Translations under genes and position numbers: made by a program
Part shown: positions 1 to 9,066 of the stretch, piece by piece
Layout of the letters: every line of letters starts with the position of its first letter
Position numbering within the stretch: the first letter of the stretch is position 1
The notes under the pieces: generated by a model
Databases searched by the model: none
What the model was told of the DNA's origin: nothing
The model's input: only the letters and a program-made list of their open reading frames with translations
Assembly (NCBI GenBank): GCA_031258785.1
Contig: JAIRMJ010000024.1
Span: forward strand, 1 to 43,295
DNA length: 43,295 bases
Source: Holosporales bacterium
GTDB lineage: Bacteria; Pseudomonadota; Alphaproteobacteria; RUG11792
Direction of reading: 5' to 3'

Positions 1-2
1 AG

Positions 3-25
3 GTATAGTAGTATCGCTACTATAC
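3..25. repeat. Perfect 9-bp inverted repeat near window start
   Basis: GTATAGTAG at 3-11 is the exact reverse complement of CTACTATAC at 17-25, separated by TATCG. It sits in about 180 bases of TA-rich low-complexity sequence built from TATAG/TAGTA words. No gene is seen upstream within the window, so whether it is a terminator of a preceding gene or simply repetitive sequence cannot be told. Confidence 0.5.
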
Positions 26-91
26 ACTATACTACTATTACATGTTATAGTACTTAGTAGTATATATAGGAAGATATAGATATAAGTACTG

Positions 92-101
92 CCCCCCCCC
101 C
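92..101. repeat. C10 homopolymer tract
   Basis: Ten consecutive C residues lie in an otherwise AT-rich intergenic stretch. The tract is not inside a recognisable gene or between promoter hexamers that I can identify. Such tracts can vary in length by slippage and are also prone to sequencing error. Confidence 0.8.
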
Positions 102-248
102 TTCTACTTATCTGTAGTAGTTGTATACTCCTATCTATTATATCTATACTCATTGTCTATCCCTCTCTATAACTCCTCCATATATGCCTATATAGTAACA
201 TAAGGATGGTTAAGAGAGAGTTAAAGGGGGAGGAGGAATTTATGGTTA

Positions 249-264
249 TGTTCCACGTGGAACA
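249..264. promoter_or_regulatory. parS: parS centromere-like site (ParB/Spo0J binding)
   Basis: TGTTCCACGTGGAACA is a perfect 16-bp palindrome. It matches the conserved chromosomal parS consensus TGTTNCACGTGNAACA, which ParB binds and which is normally found close to the replication origin. parA and parB are not in the window. A short reading frame with a good upstream GGAGGAGG (ATG at 241) translates the palindrome into the peptide MFHVEH; this is a by-product of the parS sequence rather than a gene. The match to the consensus is direct; activity as a partition site is inferred. Confidence 0.85.
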
Positions 265-369
265 TTTTTATGGATAGTGTGTTGTGGCAGTTGCCGAAAC
301 TCGGTTTTTCCCAACATAGTGCGACGGAGAACGGAAGTATATGAGCTTAACGCAGGCCCAAGAATCGTC

Positions 370-412
370 TTGAAAGGCCGCATTTTGCATAGTACCATAC
401 GCATTATATACT
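370..412 (+). promoter_or_regulatory. Candidate sigma-70 promoter(s) for pheS
   Basis: TTGCAT (385-390) and TATACT (407-412) are spaced by 16 bp; the -10 matches 5 of 6 consensus positions. An overlapping alternative is TTGAAA (370-375) with TACCAT (393-398), spacer 17. The first would start transcription around 419, leaving a very short leader before the GTG start at 431, where no Shine-Dalgarno is visible. Confidence 0.45.
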
Positions 413-430
413 AGATTTGCAGTTATAAAA

Positions 431-1468
431 GTGGAAGCGAAAGAACTTGAGCAAAATGTGAAGAGCTTGCTTTGTGCGGTGCAAACAGTCGTGTCGCACA
501 GAGAGCTGGATCAGATAAAGTCCGACATCCTGGGAAAGTCTGGATACGTGACAAGGGCGTTGAAGAGCTTGAGAGAGCTACCAGACGAAGAAAAGAAGGC
601 ATATGGCGCCGAGATCAACAAGATCAAGAATCATGCAGAGGAAATCATAGCGGCGAAGATTGCAGAATTTGAGGAACGCCTGATAGAGGAAAAGCTCAAG
701 AATGAGAAAGTTGACATCACGCTGCCAGTTGAATCTCCGAGATTTGGAGGTCTGCATTTGATTACCAACGCAATCAGGCGTATAAGGGATTACTACCTAG
801 CCAGGGGGTTCCTCGTCCTGGACGGTCCGGAGATAGAGACTGATTTTTATAATTTTGATGCCCTTAATATTCACAAGTACCATCCTGCTAGACAAAGCCA
901 CGATACCTTCTATCTCAAGGGGTTCGAAGAGACGCTACTCAGGACACAGACGTCATGCGTACAGATAAGAACGATGATGGAAATGGGCGTTCCTGTCCGT
1001 ATGGTATCCATAGGGAAGACGTATAGAAATGACGCTCTCGATGCAACGCATTCTCCCATGTTTCACCAGCTAGAGTGCCTTGTCGTTGACGAACAGCCGG
1101 TTAATATCGGTCATTTGAAGAACGAGCTGCGTAAGAGTCTCTCATTTTTCTTCGACGTTGAAAATGTCGCTCTCAGGTTTAGACCCAGCTTCTTTCCATT
1201 CACTGAACCGAGCTTGGAGGTCGACTGCAGATACACTCAAAAGGATGGTAGGATCATAATAACCGAGGACGGCGATAGGTGGATTGAAATTGCTGGGGCT
1301 GGAATCGTACACCCAAACGTGTTTAAGAACTGCGGGATACAAGGGCAGCAATACGGCTTTGCATTTGCATTTGGCCTGGATAGGTTGGTCATGATGAAGA
1401 ATGGCATACAAGACATCAGGAACTTATTCGATACTGATTCCAGGTGGCTGAAGCATTATGGACAATAA
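431..1468 (+). CDS. pheS: Phenylalanine--tRNA ligase alpha subunit
   Basis: PheS (345 aa) is the catalytic subunit of the alpha2-beta2 synthetase that charges tRNA-Phe in the cytoplasm. An N-terminal coiled-coil tRNA-binding arm (about residues 1-90) precedes a class II synthetase core. Motif 2 is seen as GKTYRNDALDATHSPMFHQ, following the substrate-loop sequence LLRTQTSCVQIRTM; motif 3 is seen as FAFGLDRLVMMK near the C-terminus. Length is typical of the family. The start is GTG with no clear Shine-Dalgarno, so translation may be from a nearly leaderless transcript. The usual partner pheT is not downstream: the stop codon overlaps the start of a MATE transporter by 11 bases, so the two are probably co-transcribed. 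The beta subunit must be encoded elsewhere. Identity is secure. Confidence 0.97.
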   Translation: MEAKELEQNVKSLLCAVQTVVSHRELDQIKSDILGKSGYVTRALKSLRELPDEEKKAYGAEINKIKNHAEEIIAAKIAEFEERLIEEKLKNEKVDITLPVESPRFGGLHLITNAIRRIRDYYLARGFLVLDGPEIETDFYNFDALNIHKYHPARQSHDTFYLKGFEETLLRTQTSCVQIRTMMEMGVPVRMVSIGKTYRNDALDATHSPMFHQLECLVVDEQPVNIGHLKNELRKSLSFFFDVENVALRFRPSFFPFTEPSLEVDCRYTQKDGRIIITEDGDRWIEIAGAGIVHPNVFKNCGIQGQQYGFAFAFGLDRLVMMKNGIQDIRNLFDTDSRWLKHYGQ

Positions 1469-2813
1469 CGGCATCGACGAGTCGCAGCCGCAGATAGATA
1501 GCTCACTTAAAAGCATCTTAAAGGTCACGATTCCAGTGATCTTAAGTACGTTGTCAATTAACCTGATGTATCTCACCGACAGGCTACTGCTGGCGGCATA
1601 CTCATTCGATGCGATGAATGCCGCAGCGATTGCCGGGAATCTTGTGGCAGCTTTCACGTATTTGATTGGAGGCATAGCCGGCACGGCGGAGGTATATGTT
1701 GGGCAGTACAACGGCTCTAAGCAGTATGATAAGCTGGCTGCGCCGATATGGCAGATGATATATCTGTCACTGCTATCAATAGTAGTCCTGTGGCCATTAG
1801 CGTATTTTTCCGAGTATTTTAACACGTTGCCTCCATATTACCTCAGTGATGGAGTTGCGTATCAAAGCGTCCTAATGTACTTTGGGTTCATCCCAGGGCT
1901 AATTGTGGCACTCTCTGCATTCTTCATAGGCCAAGGCAAGGCCAGGATAGTTTCCATGGTCGTGATTTCTGGGACCGCGTTAAATGCCTTGCTGTCATAC
2001 TTTTTCATCTTTGAAATGCGGCAAGGATGCAGGGGGGCCGCAATTGGTACCGTTATTTCAGAGATTTTCCAGGTCGTCCTGTTAACAGCAGTTATCTTCG
2101 CCAAGAAAAACAGAAAAACATTTAATACCGTCAAGAACAACAGATTTAATAAAGAGCTATTTTGCAGCTGCATTAGAATTGGCGCACCAATAGCCATTGG
2201 GAATTTCACTGCACTCTTGGCATGGTGCTCGATACATACCATCATGGGGTACGCATCCAAGGATTTGGCGACTATCTACGGACTCTGTATCAATCTATAT
2301 ATTCTGTTTTTATTCGCTGGGGAAGGAGCGAGCAAAGCCATAGCGTCGATAGCTTCAAATATGATAGGTCGCAGTGATTTTGAGTCCATTAGAAGGACGG
2401 TGAAGGTTTTTATATGGCTAACCACGGGTTTCTGCTTTTGCACAGTGACTCCGATGTTGATCGCGCCAGACTGGATTGTACAGGCCAGCTGTAATCTGCA
2501 CGAAGGCGGCCGCTTCCTGGCTGGGCAGTGCAAAACTGCTCTATATGTGACGCTGGCTAACGTGCCAATAGAAGCTGTGTTATACATCTATTGGGGGGTC
2601 TTATTGTCCGGCGGCGACACCAAATACGCAATGTTTGTGCATCAAGTGGTTTTTTGGACAACTGTTGTTTTGCCGGTGTATATCATGTATAAGTTCGGTG
2701 TGCTATCGTCGGCAGCGCACGTTTTCTTTCTCATGATGCTGTGGATGACTATAGTGGATATCTTGTTTTATAAGAGGTACAGACTTATGAAGTGGTACAA
2801 TAAGTTGGTGTAG
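1458..2813 (+). CDS. MATE family efflux transporter
   Basis: A 451-aa polytopic inner-membrane protein with about 12 hydrophobic segments in two repeated halves, as in the MATE (NorM/DinF) drug and metabolite exporters driven by Na+ or H+. The first helix region (TIPVILSTLSINLMYLTDRL) and the following AAIAGN and YVGQYNG segments fit the family's N-terminal lobe. A second related start of a bundle occurs near residues 240-270 (RIGAPIAIGNFTAL). Substrate cannot be read from the sequence. Translation starts inside the 3' end of pheS, 11 bases before its stop, indicating translational coupling. The 160-bp space after it has no clear terminator. Confidence 0.85.
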   Translation: MDNNGIDESQPQIDSSLKSILKVTIPVILSTLSINLMYLTDRLLLAAYSFDAMNAAAIAGNLVAAFTYLIGGIAGTAEVYVGQYNGSKQYDKLAAPIWQMIYLSLLSIVVLWPLAYFSEYFNTLPPYYLSDGVAYQSVLMYFGFIPGLIVALSAFFIGQGKARIVSMVVISGTALNALLSYFFIFEMRQGCRGAAIGTVISEIFQVVLLTAVIFAKKNRKTFNTVKNNRFNKELFCSCIRIGAPIAIGNFTALLAWCSIHTIMGYASKDLATIYGLCINLYILFLFAGEGASKAIASIASNMIGRSDFESIRRTVKVFIWLTTGFCFCTVTPMLIAPDWIVQASCNLHEGGRFLAGQCKTALYVTLANVPIEAVLYIYWGVLLSGGDTKYAMFVHQVVFWTTVVLPVYIMYKFGVLSSAAHVFFLMMLWMTIVDILFYKRYRLMKWYNKLV

Positions 2814-2973
2814 CTATTCGGCACTATGTGTACTGAAACTTATGAGTTGTCTCTCGCTTTTGCAAAGTAAATGGTGTAACATATCTGGGAGGTGTGGCCT
2901 GATTCACACTGCACGATACAAAGAAAAAATGGCCAGCGGAATTGACTGGTTGAGTTTTGGTTAGGGGTTGTAA

Positions 2974-5343
2974 ATGGCGGGAAAGCTACTAATAGATGCG
3001 CACTACAGCGACGAGACGCGCATTGCGATAATAGATGACAGCGGAAATCTAGAGAATTTTGAGATGGAGAGCGTTCAGAAGCGTCCCATCAAGGGAAATA
3101 TATACCTCGCTAAGGTAGTGAGGGTAGAGCCATCCATACAGGCTGCATTCGTGGATTATGGAGATGACAAGCACGGGTTTCTTCCTCTCTCTGAGATACA
3201 TTACGATTATTTCAACAAAAATGTTATGGAAGCGATGGATAGCAAGCAAAGGCCGCTGGATGAAGACGAGGAGCAGTTTGAGCTTAACAACAGGAGACAG
3301 ATGAAGATCCAGGAGGTAATTTCTCACAGGCAGATCATTTTAGTGCAGGCGGAGAAGGAGATACGGGGCAACAAGTGCGCGTTCTTCACTACATTTATCA
3401 GCATTCCTGGCAGGTATTGTATCCTGTTGCCGAATCCGCCAAAGGGAAAGATGAACGGCATCTCTAGGCGTATAGCGATTGCTGAGAAAAGCAGGTTGCG
3501 TGAGTTGATGAACTCACTAGAAGTGCCGGATGGTATGGGGCTAATTGTTAGGACTGCAGGAGAAAACAGGACTAAGCAGGAGCTGAAAAAGGATCTAGAA
3601 TATCTCAACAGGCAGTGGAATGAGGTTAGGGAGAAGGTGACTGTCTCAATTGCTCCAATGTTGATCTACGAGGAAGGTAACCTCGTGAAGAGAAGTATCA
3701 GGGACCTGTACCAAAAGAACCTGGATAAAATAGTTGTTCAAGGTAAGGATGCATACAAAGATGCGCGGGCCTTTATGAGGACATTCACTCCAAGCCATGT
3801 AAAAAAGGTAGAGTTACATGAAGATACTGACGTTCCGATCTTCCATAAATACGGAGTAGAAGAGAAGGTCAGCAAGATACTGGATCCAGTGGTATGCCTT
3901 CCGTCAGGAGGAACGATCGTTATAAATACAACCGAGGCCCTGACAGCAATAGATGTGAATTCTGGCAAATCTAGAAATGAGCGCGATATTGAGGAGACAG
4001 CACTTAAAACAAATTTGGAGGCAATTCCGGAGATTGCGAGGCAGATCAAATTGCGCGACGTCGCTGGCATCATAGTCATAGATTTCATAGATATGATGGA
4101 AAAACAAGCCAACATAAAGGTCGAGAAGAAGATGATAGAAGCAATGAAGAATGATTACGCTGACATTCAATTTAATAGGTTATCGCAATTTGGTCTCATG
4201 GAGATGTCGAGACAGCGCCTCAAGAGAAGTCTAGTGGAATCCAATTTTGTGCAGTGCAAACATTGCAACGGTGTCGGCAGGATCCTGTCTGCTGAGACAG
4301 TGGCCTTCTCAATCGTGAGGAAGATGGAGAACTTCCTGATTAACCAAGATGCGGAATCAATAATTGTTGAAGTAGCAGACGAGATTGGCCTGTGCATTCT
4401 AAACAAGAAAAGGAAACTGCTTGCCGAGCTGGAAGCTCTATACAACACGGAGATAGAGATCATTGGCAACTCAAGCATCTCCTGTACGGACTGCAATATA
4501 ACAGTTAAAGAGCAGAGAAAGAAAGAGGAAATAGAACCAGCTAAGGAAAATAAATCCGAGCAGCAACCGCAAAAGCAGCAAGAAAAGAAACCTGGGGCCA
4601 AGGCGAAGCCGAGAAAGATGGATCTGGAAGGTGACGATCTGTTGCTGGTAAACAAAAACAATATCAAGTTGCATATGAAGGAAAAGCTTCAACAAAAGGA
4701 AGAACCTACCCAACTGAAGGCAGAATCGGTTCAGCAACGACAAAGTGCTAGCACTCCTAAGAACAACAGGGCAGGAAGCCAGACGCCGGCGGCTCTGGAG
4801 CAAGTGGCCGAAAAAGGGGTCCATCAGCGGCAGCAGGTTGCAGATGGCTCAGAGCAGCAGTCACAGTCGCAACGTAAAAGAAAAAGAAAGAAATCGAAGC
4901 GCAAAGATCTTGGAGAGTCTGGAGAAGTCGCATTGCAAGCGAAGGTTGAGACTGCTGATCAAACTGCATCCGTGGCCCGGCCCACTGCGAAAAACGATGG
5001 TAGGCAGATGAAACACGATAACAAAGAAGCAACAAAAACTAAGTCCAGTAAATCCGCTGAGACTGTCAAAACAAAGGGCGCAGATACTGATACTACGACA
5101 AACGTTGCTCCAGCTTCTGTGAGGACTATTATCGACCTGCGTACGAAACCCAAAGAAGAATACAGGCCAAGTTCAGGAACGGACGGATCCAAACGGCAAA
5201 AAAGAACTGCGACAGAAAAGACAGTGTCGCATGTAAGTGCCGCTGCAGAGGAATCCAAGCCGAAAAAGCGGGAGGCTCAAGAAATTGAAGAGAAGAAGTC
5301 GCAAAAGAATGGCGGATGGATAAAGAAGATATTCTCAAAGTAG
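2974..5343 (+). CDS. rne: Ribonuclease E/G
   Basis: This 789-aa endoribonuclease cleaves single-stranded AU-rich RNA during mRNA decay and rRNA/tRNA processing. An S1 domain occupies residues about 35-125, with an acidic insertion near 80-110 as in other alphaproteobacterial RNase E. The DNase I-like catalytic domain shows the two metal-binding aspartates in TAIDVNSGKS (D327) and IIVIDFIDMM (D370). The Zn-link cysteines are in CKHC (C428, C431). From about residue 510 the tail is low-complexity, K/E/Q/S-rich and basic, like the unstructured scaffold arm that binds RNA and degradosome partners, but no partner motif is recognised. A weak AGGGG lies 5' of the ATG. The M48 protease gene begins 4 bases after the stop, implying an operon. 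Confidence 0.95.
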   Translation: MAGKLLIDAHYSDETRIAIIDDSGNLENFEMESVQKRPIKGNIYLAKVVRVEPSIQAAFVDYGDDKHGFLPLSEIHYDYFNKNVMEAMDSKQRPLDEDEEQFELNNRRQMKIQEVISHRQIILVQAEKEIRGNKCAFFTTFISIPGRYCILLPNPPKGKMNGISRRIAIAEKSRLRELMNSLEVPDGMGLIVRTAGENRTKQELKKDLEYLNRQWNEVREKVTVSIAPMLIYEEGNLVKRSIRDLYQKNLDKIVVQGKDAYKDARAFMRTFTPSHVKKVELHEDTDVPIFHKYGVEEKVSKILDPVVCLPSGGTIVINTTEALTAIDVNSGKSRNERDIEETALKTNLEAIPEIARQIKLRDVAGIIVIDFIDMMEKQANIKVEKKMIEAMKNDYADIQFNRLSQFGLMEMSRQRLKRSLVESNFVQCKHCNGVGRILSAETVAFSIVRKMENFLINQDAESIIVEVADEIGLCILNKKRKLLAELEALYNTEIEIIGNSSISCTDCNITVKEQRKKEEIEPAKENKSEQQPQKQQEKKPGAKAKPRKMDLEGDDLLLVNKNNIKLHMKEKLQQKEEPTQLKAESVQQRQSASTPKNNRAGSQTPAALEQVAEKGVHQRQQVADGSEQQSQSQRKRKRKKSKRKDLGESGEVALQAKVETADQTASVARPTAKNDGRQMKHDNKEATKTKSSKSAETVKTKGADTDTTTNVAPASVRTIIDLRTKPKEEYRPSSGTDGSKRQKRTATEKTVSHVSAAAEESKPKKREAQEIEEKKSQKNGGWIKKIFSK

Positions 5344-5347
5344 TCGA

Positions 5348-6778
5348 ATGTTGCAAATCTTTAAAAGCGCGATATGTGCGGTCTTGTTGTCGGTCTTCTG
5401 TGTATCGTTGACAGTGAATGAAGCTGCGGCCGATAGGCCAGGCTATTTTGACGACTACTTGCTAATGGAGGACGAGTCTGAAACATTTATTAGGAAGATT
5501 GTATACCTTTTGAAGGAGGTTTTTAAATACGATCGAGAGGTCGTAGTTTACATATCTGGGAGTCAGAGTCCGAATGCTGCTGCATCTCAAAATGGAGACA
5601 TCATTGTAAATGCTGGACTTATTTTTCAGTGCGACGATGTATCCGAACTTATTGCGGTGCTAGCGCACGAGGTTGGGCACGTAGTGGGGGGACACGTAAC
5701 TATGTTCATGTCGCAACAGTCTGATTTCCTCAGAGCTGGCCTAGTCACCATCTTAATAGGAGCTGCGACATCTTTCGCCGTTGGTAATCCAGCTCCTCTG
5801 GTGGCTGCAATGGCCGGAGGGCAGGGCGTAGCAGTTAGTATGGCGCTTGGCAAGTTAAGGCAAAAAGAGAATATAGCCGATACCAGGGCAGCAGAGGCTG
5901 TCAGGAAACTTGGGTGGTGGCCAGTTTTTTCAGGCTTTGTGTCTATACACAAGAAGTTAGCGGCGCACGTTGCCATCTCAAATGAATACTTCTCGACGCA
6001 CCCTTGCTCCGAGGATCGTATAGCTAAATACAACGAATTTGCCAGGTCCGTGAAGGATAAAAAGATGACTCCTGAGGTAGCCGTATTGCTGGAAGATCTG
6101 CAGAAATGGTTTGTGAGAATCAAATTGAAGCTCAAGGCGCTAATACTGCCCGTAGAGGACCTATTGGAACTGTATAAGGCTCCAAAAAATGCGAATGAAC
6201 GCTGCGCCCTAGCAATAGCACTATACAGGGCAAACAAGTTTAAAGATGCCATTAATGAGATCGATAAAACCATTTCATCAAGCGAAGGCGGTGTAGATGC
6301 GGCATACTGCACCGAGATTAAGGCGATGAGTCAGATAAACTTAAGGCGATGTGATGAGGCTGCCGACACATGCTGGCATGTTTTACAATATGATCGAGCG
6401 CCAAATGTGCACCGCGATCTAGCCATCATATTCGCAGATGCCGTCGTTGAGGGAAAAATAACGCGTCATATCAAGAATGCGATCAAGATCTTAAAAAAGG
6501 TCCGAGCAACACACGAAAGCATCTCCGCGATTATGATGCTTGGGCAGCTACATACGCTTGCAGGCAACAATGATGAGGCAAGTCTATGTGCCGCAGAGAC
6601 TGCCGCTCTAATTGGAGACGCAGAAGCTGCTGTTCACCATGCAAAGAAGGTTTCTGGCAATGGGAGTACGTCAGCACGTAGCAAGGCCGGCGACATAGTG
6701 AAGACACTGGATGAGTCTCAGTCGTCTCTGAAACCGAGATCTGCGGACAATTACGTAAGAGAAGGTGTTGTTGATTAA
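5348..6778 (+). CDS. Periplasmic M48 family metalloprotease (BepA-like)
   Basis: A 476-aa exported zinc protease. An N-terminal signal peptide (about residues 1-28, ending near AAA-DR) is followed by the M48 domain. The zinc motif HEVGH gives H107, E108 and H111, and the third ligand is E174 in the ENIADTRAAEA stretch. A hydrophobic hairpin lies between them (about 130-170). The C-terminal part (about 255-440) is alpha-helical and TPR-like, which resembles BepA/YfgC, a protease-chaperone that monitors outer-membrane protein assembly. It lies directly behind rne. Orthology with BepA rather than another M48 group is inferred from architecture only. The final 40 residues are low-complexity. Confidence 0.85.
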   Translation: MLQIFKSAICAVLLSVFCVSLTVNEAAADRPGYFDDYLLMEDESETFIRKIVYLLKEVFKYDREVVVYISGSQSPNAAASQNGDIIVNAGLIFQCDDVSELIAVLAHEVGHVVGGHVTMFMSQQSDFLRAGLVTILIGAATSFAVGNPAPLVAAMAGGQGVAVSMALGKLRQKENIADTRAAEAVRKLGWWPVFSGFVSIHKKLAAHVAISNEYFSTHPCSEDRIAKYNEFARSVKDKKMTPEVAVLLEDLQKWFVRIKLKLKALILPVEDLLELYKAPKNANERCALAIALYRANKFKDAINEIDKTISSSEGGVDAAYCTEIKAMSQINLRRCDEAADTCWHVLQYDRAPNVHRDLAIIFADAVVEGKITRHIKNAIKILKKVRATHESISAIMMLGQLHTLAGNNDEASLCAAETAALIGDAEAAVHHAKKVSGNGSTSARSKAGDIVKTLDESQSSLKPRSADNYVREGVVD

Positions 6779-7161
6779 TCCATGTAGTGTTTAGGAGTGG
6801 CTGAGGAGAGCGAGGATGCTGTAGTGTCATATTTCTTCATCCTCGTAACTCTGCGTTCTATTCTTCAAAATGGTGTTTCTCCCCATGCGCCTGTATACCC
6901 CAAAAACCCGGTGTATGTGTCAGGCAAAAATGTTAACTTTTGAACTAAAAAACACAGAGGCAGCTCAATTATGAAGGGAAATTAGAAAAAAGGTTGGATT
7001 TTGTGGTTGAAAAATAGCGGAACTACCAGGTGATACGGGACGAATCTGTGGTTTCATACCCAGAGAAGTGAAAATAAGCTGAAAATCTCTCTATATTGTG
7101 CGTAATTTAACGAAAGATTAATTAATTTATAATAACATCGAAGAATGAGGGGTATTTTTAA
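6779..7161. other. Intergenic region with hairpin and candidate promoter
   Basis: No gene is seen in these 383 bases. CGAGGATG (6811-6818) and CATCCTCG (6838-6845) form an 8-bp stem with a 19-nt loop, without a following T-run, so it is a weak terminator candidate for the upstream operon. Near the 3' end, TATAAT (7128-7133) is a perfect -10 hexamer for the LRR gene; the only -35 candidate (TTTAAC, 7106-7111) is poor. GAGGGG at 7147-7152 is the Shine-Dalgarno of the following gene. Confidence 0.5.
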
Positions 7162-8325
7162 GTGGCAGCGCATATGTGCAGGATTTTTAGGGTATTATCT
7201 GGATCGTTTGTTGTCATCGGTATCGCGTCAGGCTGCGCTTCAGCACTGAATTTTTCTGGCCTTTTGGGCAATGTAAAATCTGCCGCATCGAATGCCGCAC
7301 AAAGCGTCATGAATAATGATCAAGTCAAGACTGCTGCAGCCAGTGCTGCTGAAAAAGCAAAGACAGCGGTCGAAAACAAAGCGTCATCCGTAAGCGCGTC
7401 GCAAAAGAAGGCTACGCAAGCCGAGAAAGCGCCAGAGAAGACTAAAGATACGGCAAAAGCAGAAACTTCCAAGGCAGAAGTGTCTACAAAAAGCACGGAT
7501 GAGAAGACATCAAATTCGAATAGCCTGTTCTCAAGTGTGCTTGGCAAAGCTACAGAAGTTGCGAAAACAGCGGCAAGTTCCACCGCGGCTGATCAAATAA
7601 AAGCTGCTGCTCTTGGGGCTATTAATAATTCTACTGCTGCGAACAGTAATGCGGCGGCACCAAGCGCGGAGAGCGCTGCCCAACAACAAGCCGCGGCAGC
7701 ACAAAGAGAGAAAAATCAACAAATTATGGCAGTTGTGGACCCAATTTTTGCAGAATCGGACAAAATCGGGAAATCACAATACATAGGCGCTGTGGGTATG
7801 AATCTGACGGATGAACATATGCAATATTTTGTCAAAAAACTGGTGGAGCTGTCCAATGCAGGAGTTGAGAAGTTGACGCTAAACTTGTCTGATAATATGT
7901 TTACAGCGGCTGGGTTGTCTCTGCTCTTAGACACATTGGGCAAACATGTCAAACTTGCGTCAATTTTAGTTTTTTCTAGAAACAAGATAGGAGATGATGG
8001 AGCGTTTCTTTTGGCTGGCGCCCTGCACAAAATGCCAGTTCTGAAATATATAATCTTGTCTGATACTGGTATTACTGGCGTTGGAGTATATGCGATAATT
8101 TCAACTGTGGTCGACAAAGACTGCCAGGTAGAAATGCTGGATTTCTCAAACAACGCGATTTCAAATGAGCAGTTATCGCCGTTGTTTGAGCGATTAAATG
8201 CTGTCAAGCCCAGCGTTCTAGAGGATGGCATTTATCTAAATAACAATATGCTAAACTTGTCCATGATAAACACCGTTATTCCGGTATCTGTTCGTGATCT
8301 CAAGATTCAGAACATTACTGCATAG
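7162..8325 (+). CDS. Putative lipoprotein with Ala-rich N-terminus and LRR (RNI-like) domain
   Basis: A 387-aa protein not assigned to a named family. Residues 1-25 form a hydrophobic export signal ending in ASGC, a weak lipobox with Cys25 as the possible lipidated residue. Residues 30-185 are Ala/Lys/Ser/Thr-rich and amphipathic, with an apparent internal duplication: FSGLLG (31-36) and FSSVLG (123-128) each open about 35 residues of alanine-rich helix. Residues about 210-370 carry leucine-rich repeats of the ribonuclease-inhibitor type, for example LTLNLSDNMFTAAGLSLLL and VLKYIILSDTGITGVGVYAI. Such LRRs often bind proteins, and in symbionts they suggest a host- or surface-interaction role; that is inference. 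The start is GTG behind GAGGGG; an ATG four codons later is an alternative. The 3' end overlaps convergent rlmB by 11 bases. Confidence 0.75.
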   Translation: MAAHMCRIFRVLSGSFVVIGIASGCASALNFSGLLGNVKSAASNAAQSVMNNDQVKTAAASAAEKAKTAVENKASSVSASQKKATQAEKAPEKTKDTAKAETSKAEVSTKSTDEKTSNSNSLFSSVLGKATEVAKTAASSTAADQIKAAALGAINNSTAANSNAAAPSAESAAQQQAAAAQREKNQQIMAVVDPIFAESDKIGKSQYIGAVGMNLTDEHMQYFVKKLVELSNAGVEKLTLNLSDNMFTAAGLSLLLDTLGKHVKLASILVFSRNKIGDDGAFLLAGALHKMPVLKYIILSDTGITGVGVYAIISTVVDKDCQVEMLDFSNNAISNEQLSPLFERLNAVKPSVLEDGIYLNNNMLNLSMINTVIPVSVRDLKIQNITA

Positions 8326-9061
8326 TACGCGAATCAGTTTGTTTCGCTGGTTGGCTTTTCATTCCCTGCCTTGTTGCCTCATAAAATGCTATAGCCGCTG
8401 TTGAGGCAACGTTCAGGGTTGTAAACCTAGCTGATGTCGGCAGCTTGACGATCAGGTCGGAGTTCTTCATCTGTAATGGCCGAATGCCTCTGCCCTCAGC
8501 CCCGAAAAGAAGGCATGACTTTCCTTTGAGGTCCACTTCATGGAGAAATTGTGTCCCTGATTCGCAAAACGCGATTATCCAAAAGCCGTATGTTTTCAGT
8601 CGCATGATTGCGTTAGCAAGGTTTTTTACGATGTAGATGTCTACGTGCTCCAGTCCTCCTGAAGCAGTTTTTGCGACGGTACCTGTGATTTTACATGATG
8701 AGTGCTCGGAGATGATTATTCCTTTGATCCCAAATGTAGCAGCTGACCGAACGATGGCTCCCAAGTTATGAGGATCAGTAACATTGTCGAGCACTGCTAT
8801 TTTGTAATCTGACGTCGCTGCAGCAAGATCAGAGATATCCAGCTTAGTGGCGTATTCGACCTCCACTGCGACCCCCTGATGTGTTGCATCCCGCGGCACT
8901 AATTTTTTGAATTCACTTTCATCTAGTTGAATTGTTGGTACAGCTTTCCTTTGCTGGATCCATTCAGGAGCCCGCTTCCCGTGTATAACGTATATCTTTG
9001 TCACCTTGTTTTGCCCAGCAGCGAGAGCCGCTTCACACGCGTGCTTGCCGTATACCAGCAT
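8315..9061 (-). CDS. rlmB: 23S rRNA/tRNA 2'-O-methyltransferase, TrmH/RlmB family
   Basis: A 248-aa SPOUT methyltransferase. The N-terminal substrate-binding domain begins YGKHACEAAL. The C-terminal knotted SAM domain shows the family motifs: DNVTDPHNLGAIVRSAATFG (motif 1), LLFGAEGRGIR (motif 2) and LNVASTAAIAFYEATRQ (motif 3). In RlmB the substrate is Gm2251 of 23S rRNA; the exact site here is inferred. It lies 5 bases downstream of bamD in the same direction, so the two are probably co-transcribed. Its stop lies inside the 3' end of the convergent LRR gene. Length is typical of the family. Confidence 0.92.
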   Translation of the reverse strand: MLVYGKHACEAALAAGQNKVTKIYVIHGKRAPEWIQQRKAVPTIQLDESEFKKLVPRDATHQGVAVEVEYATKLDISDLAAATSDYKIAVLDNVTDPHNLGAIVRSAATFGIKGIIISEHSSCKITGTVAKTASGGLEHVDIYIVKNLANAIMRLKTYGFWIIAFCESGTQFLHEVDLKGKSCLLFGAEGRGIRPLQMKNSDLIVKLPTSARFTTLNVASTAAIAFYEATRQGMKSQPAKQTDSRTMQ

Positions 9062-9066
9062 CGACT

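Noticed and set aside
241-276. 11-codon frame with a good Shine-Dalgarno, considered as a pheS leader peptide
   Set aside because: Its peptide simply translates the parS palindrome (MFHVEH); only two Phe codons and no attenuator hairpin pair seen.
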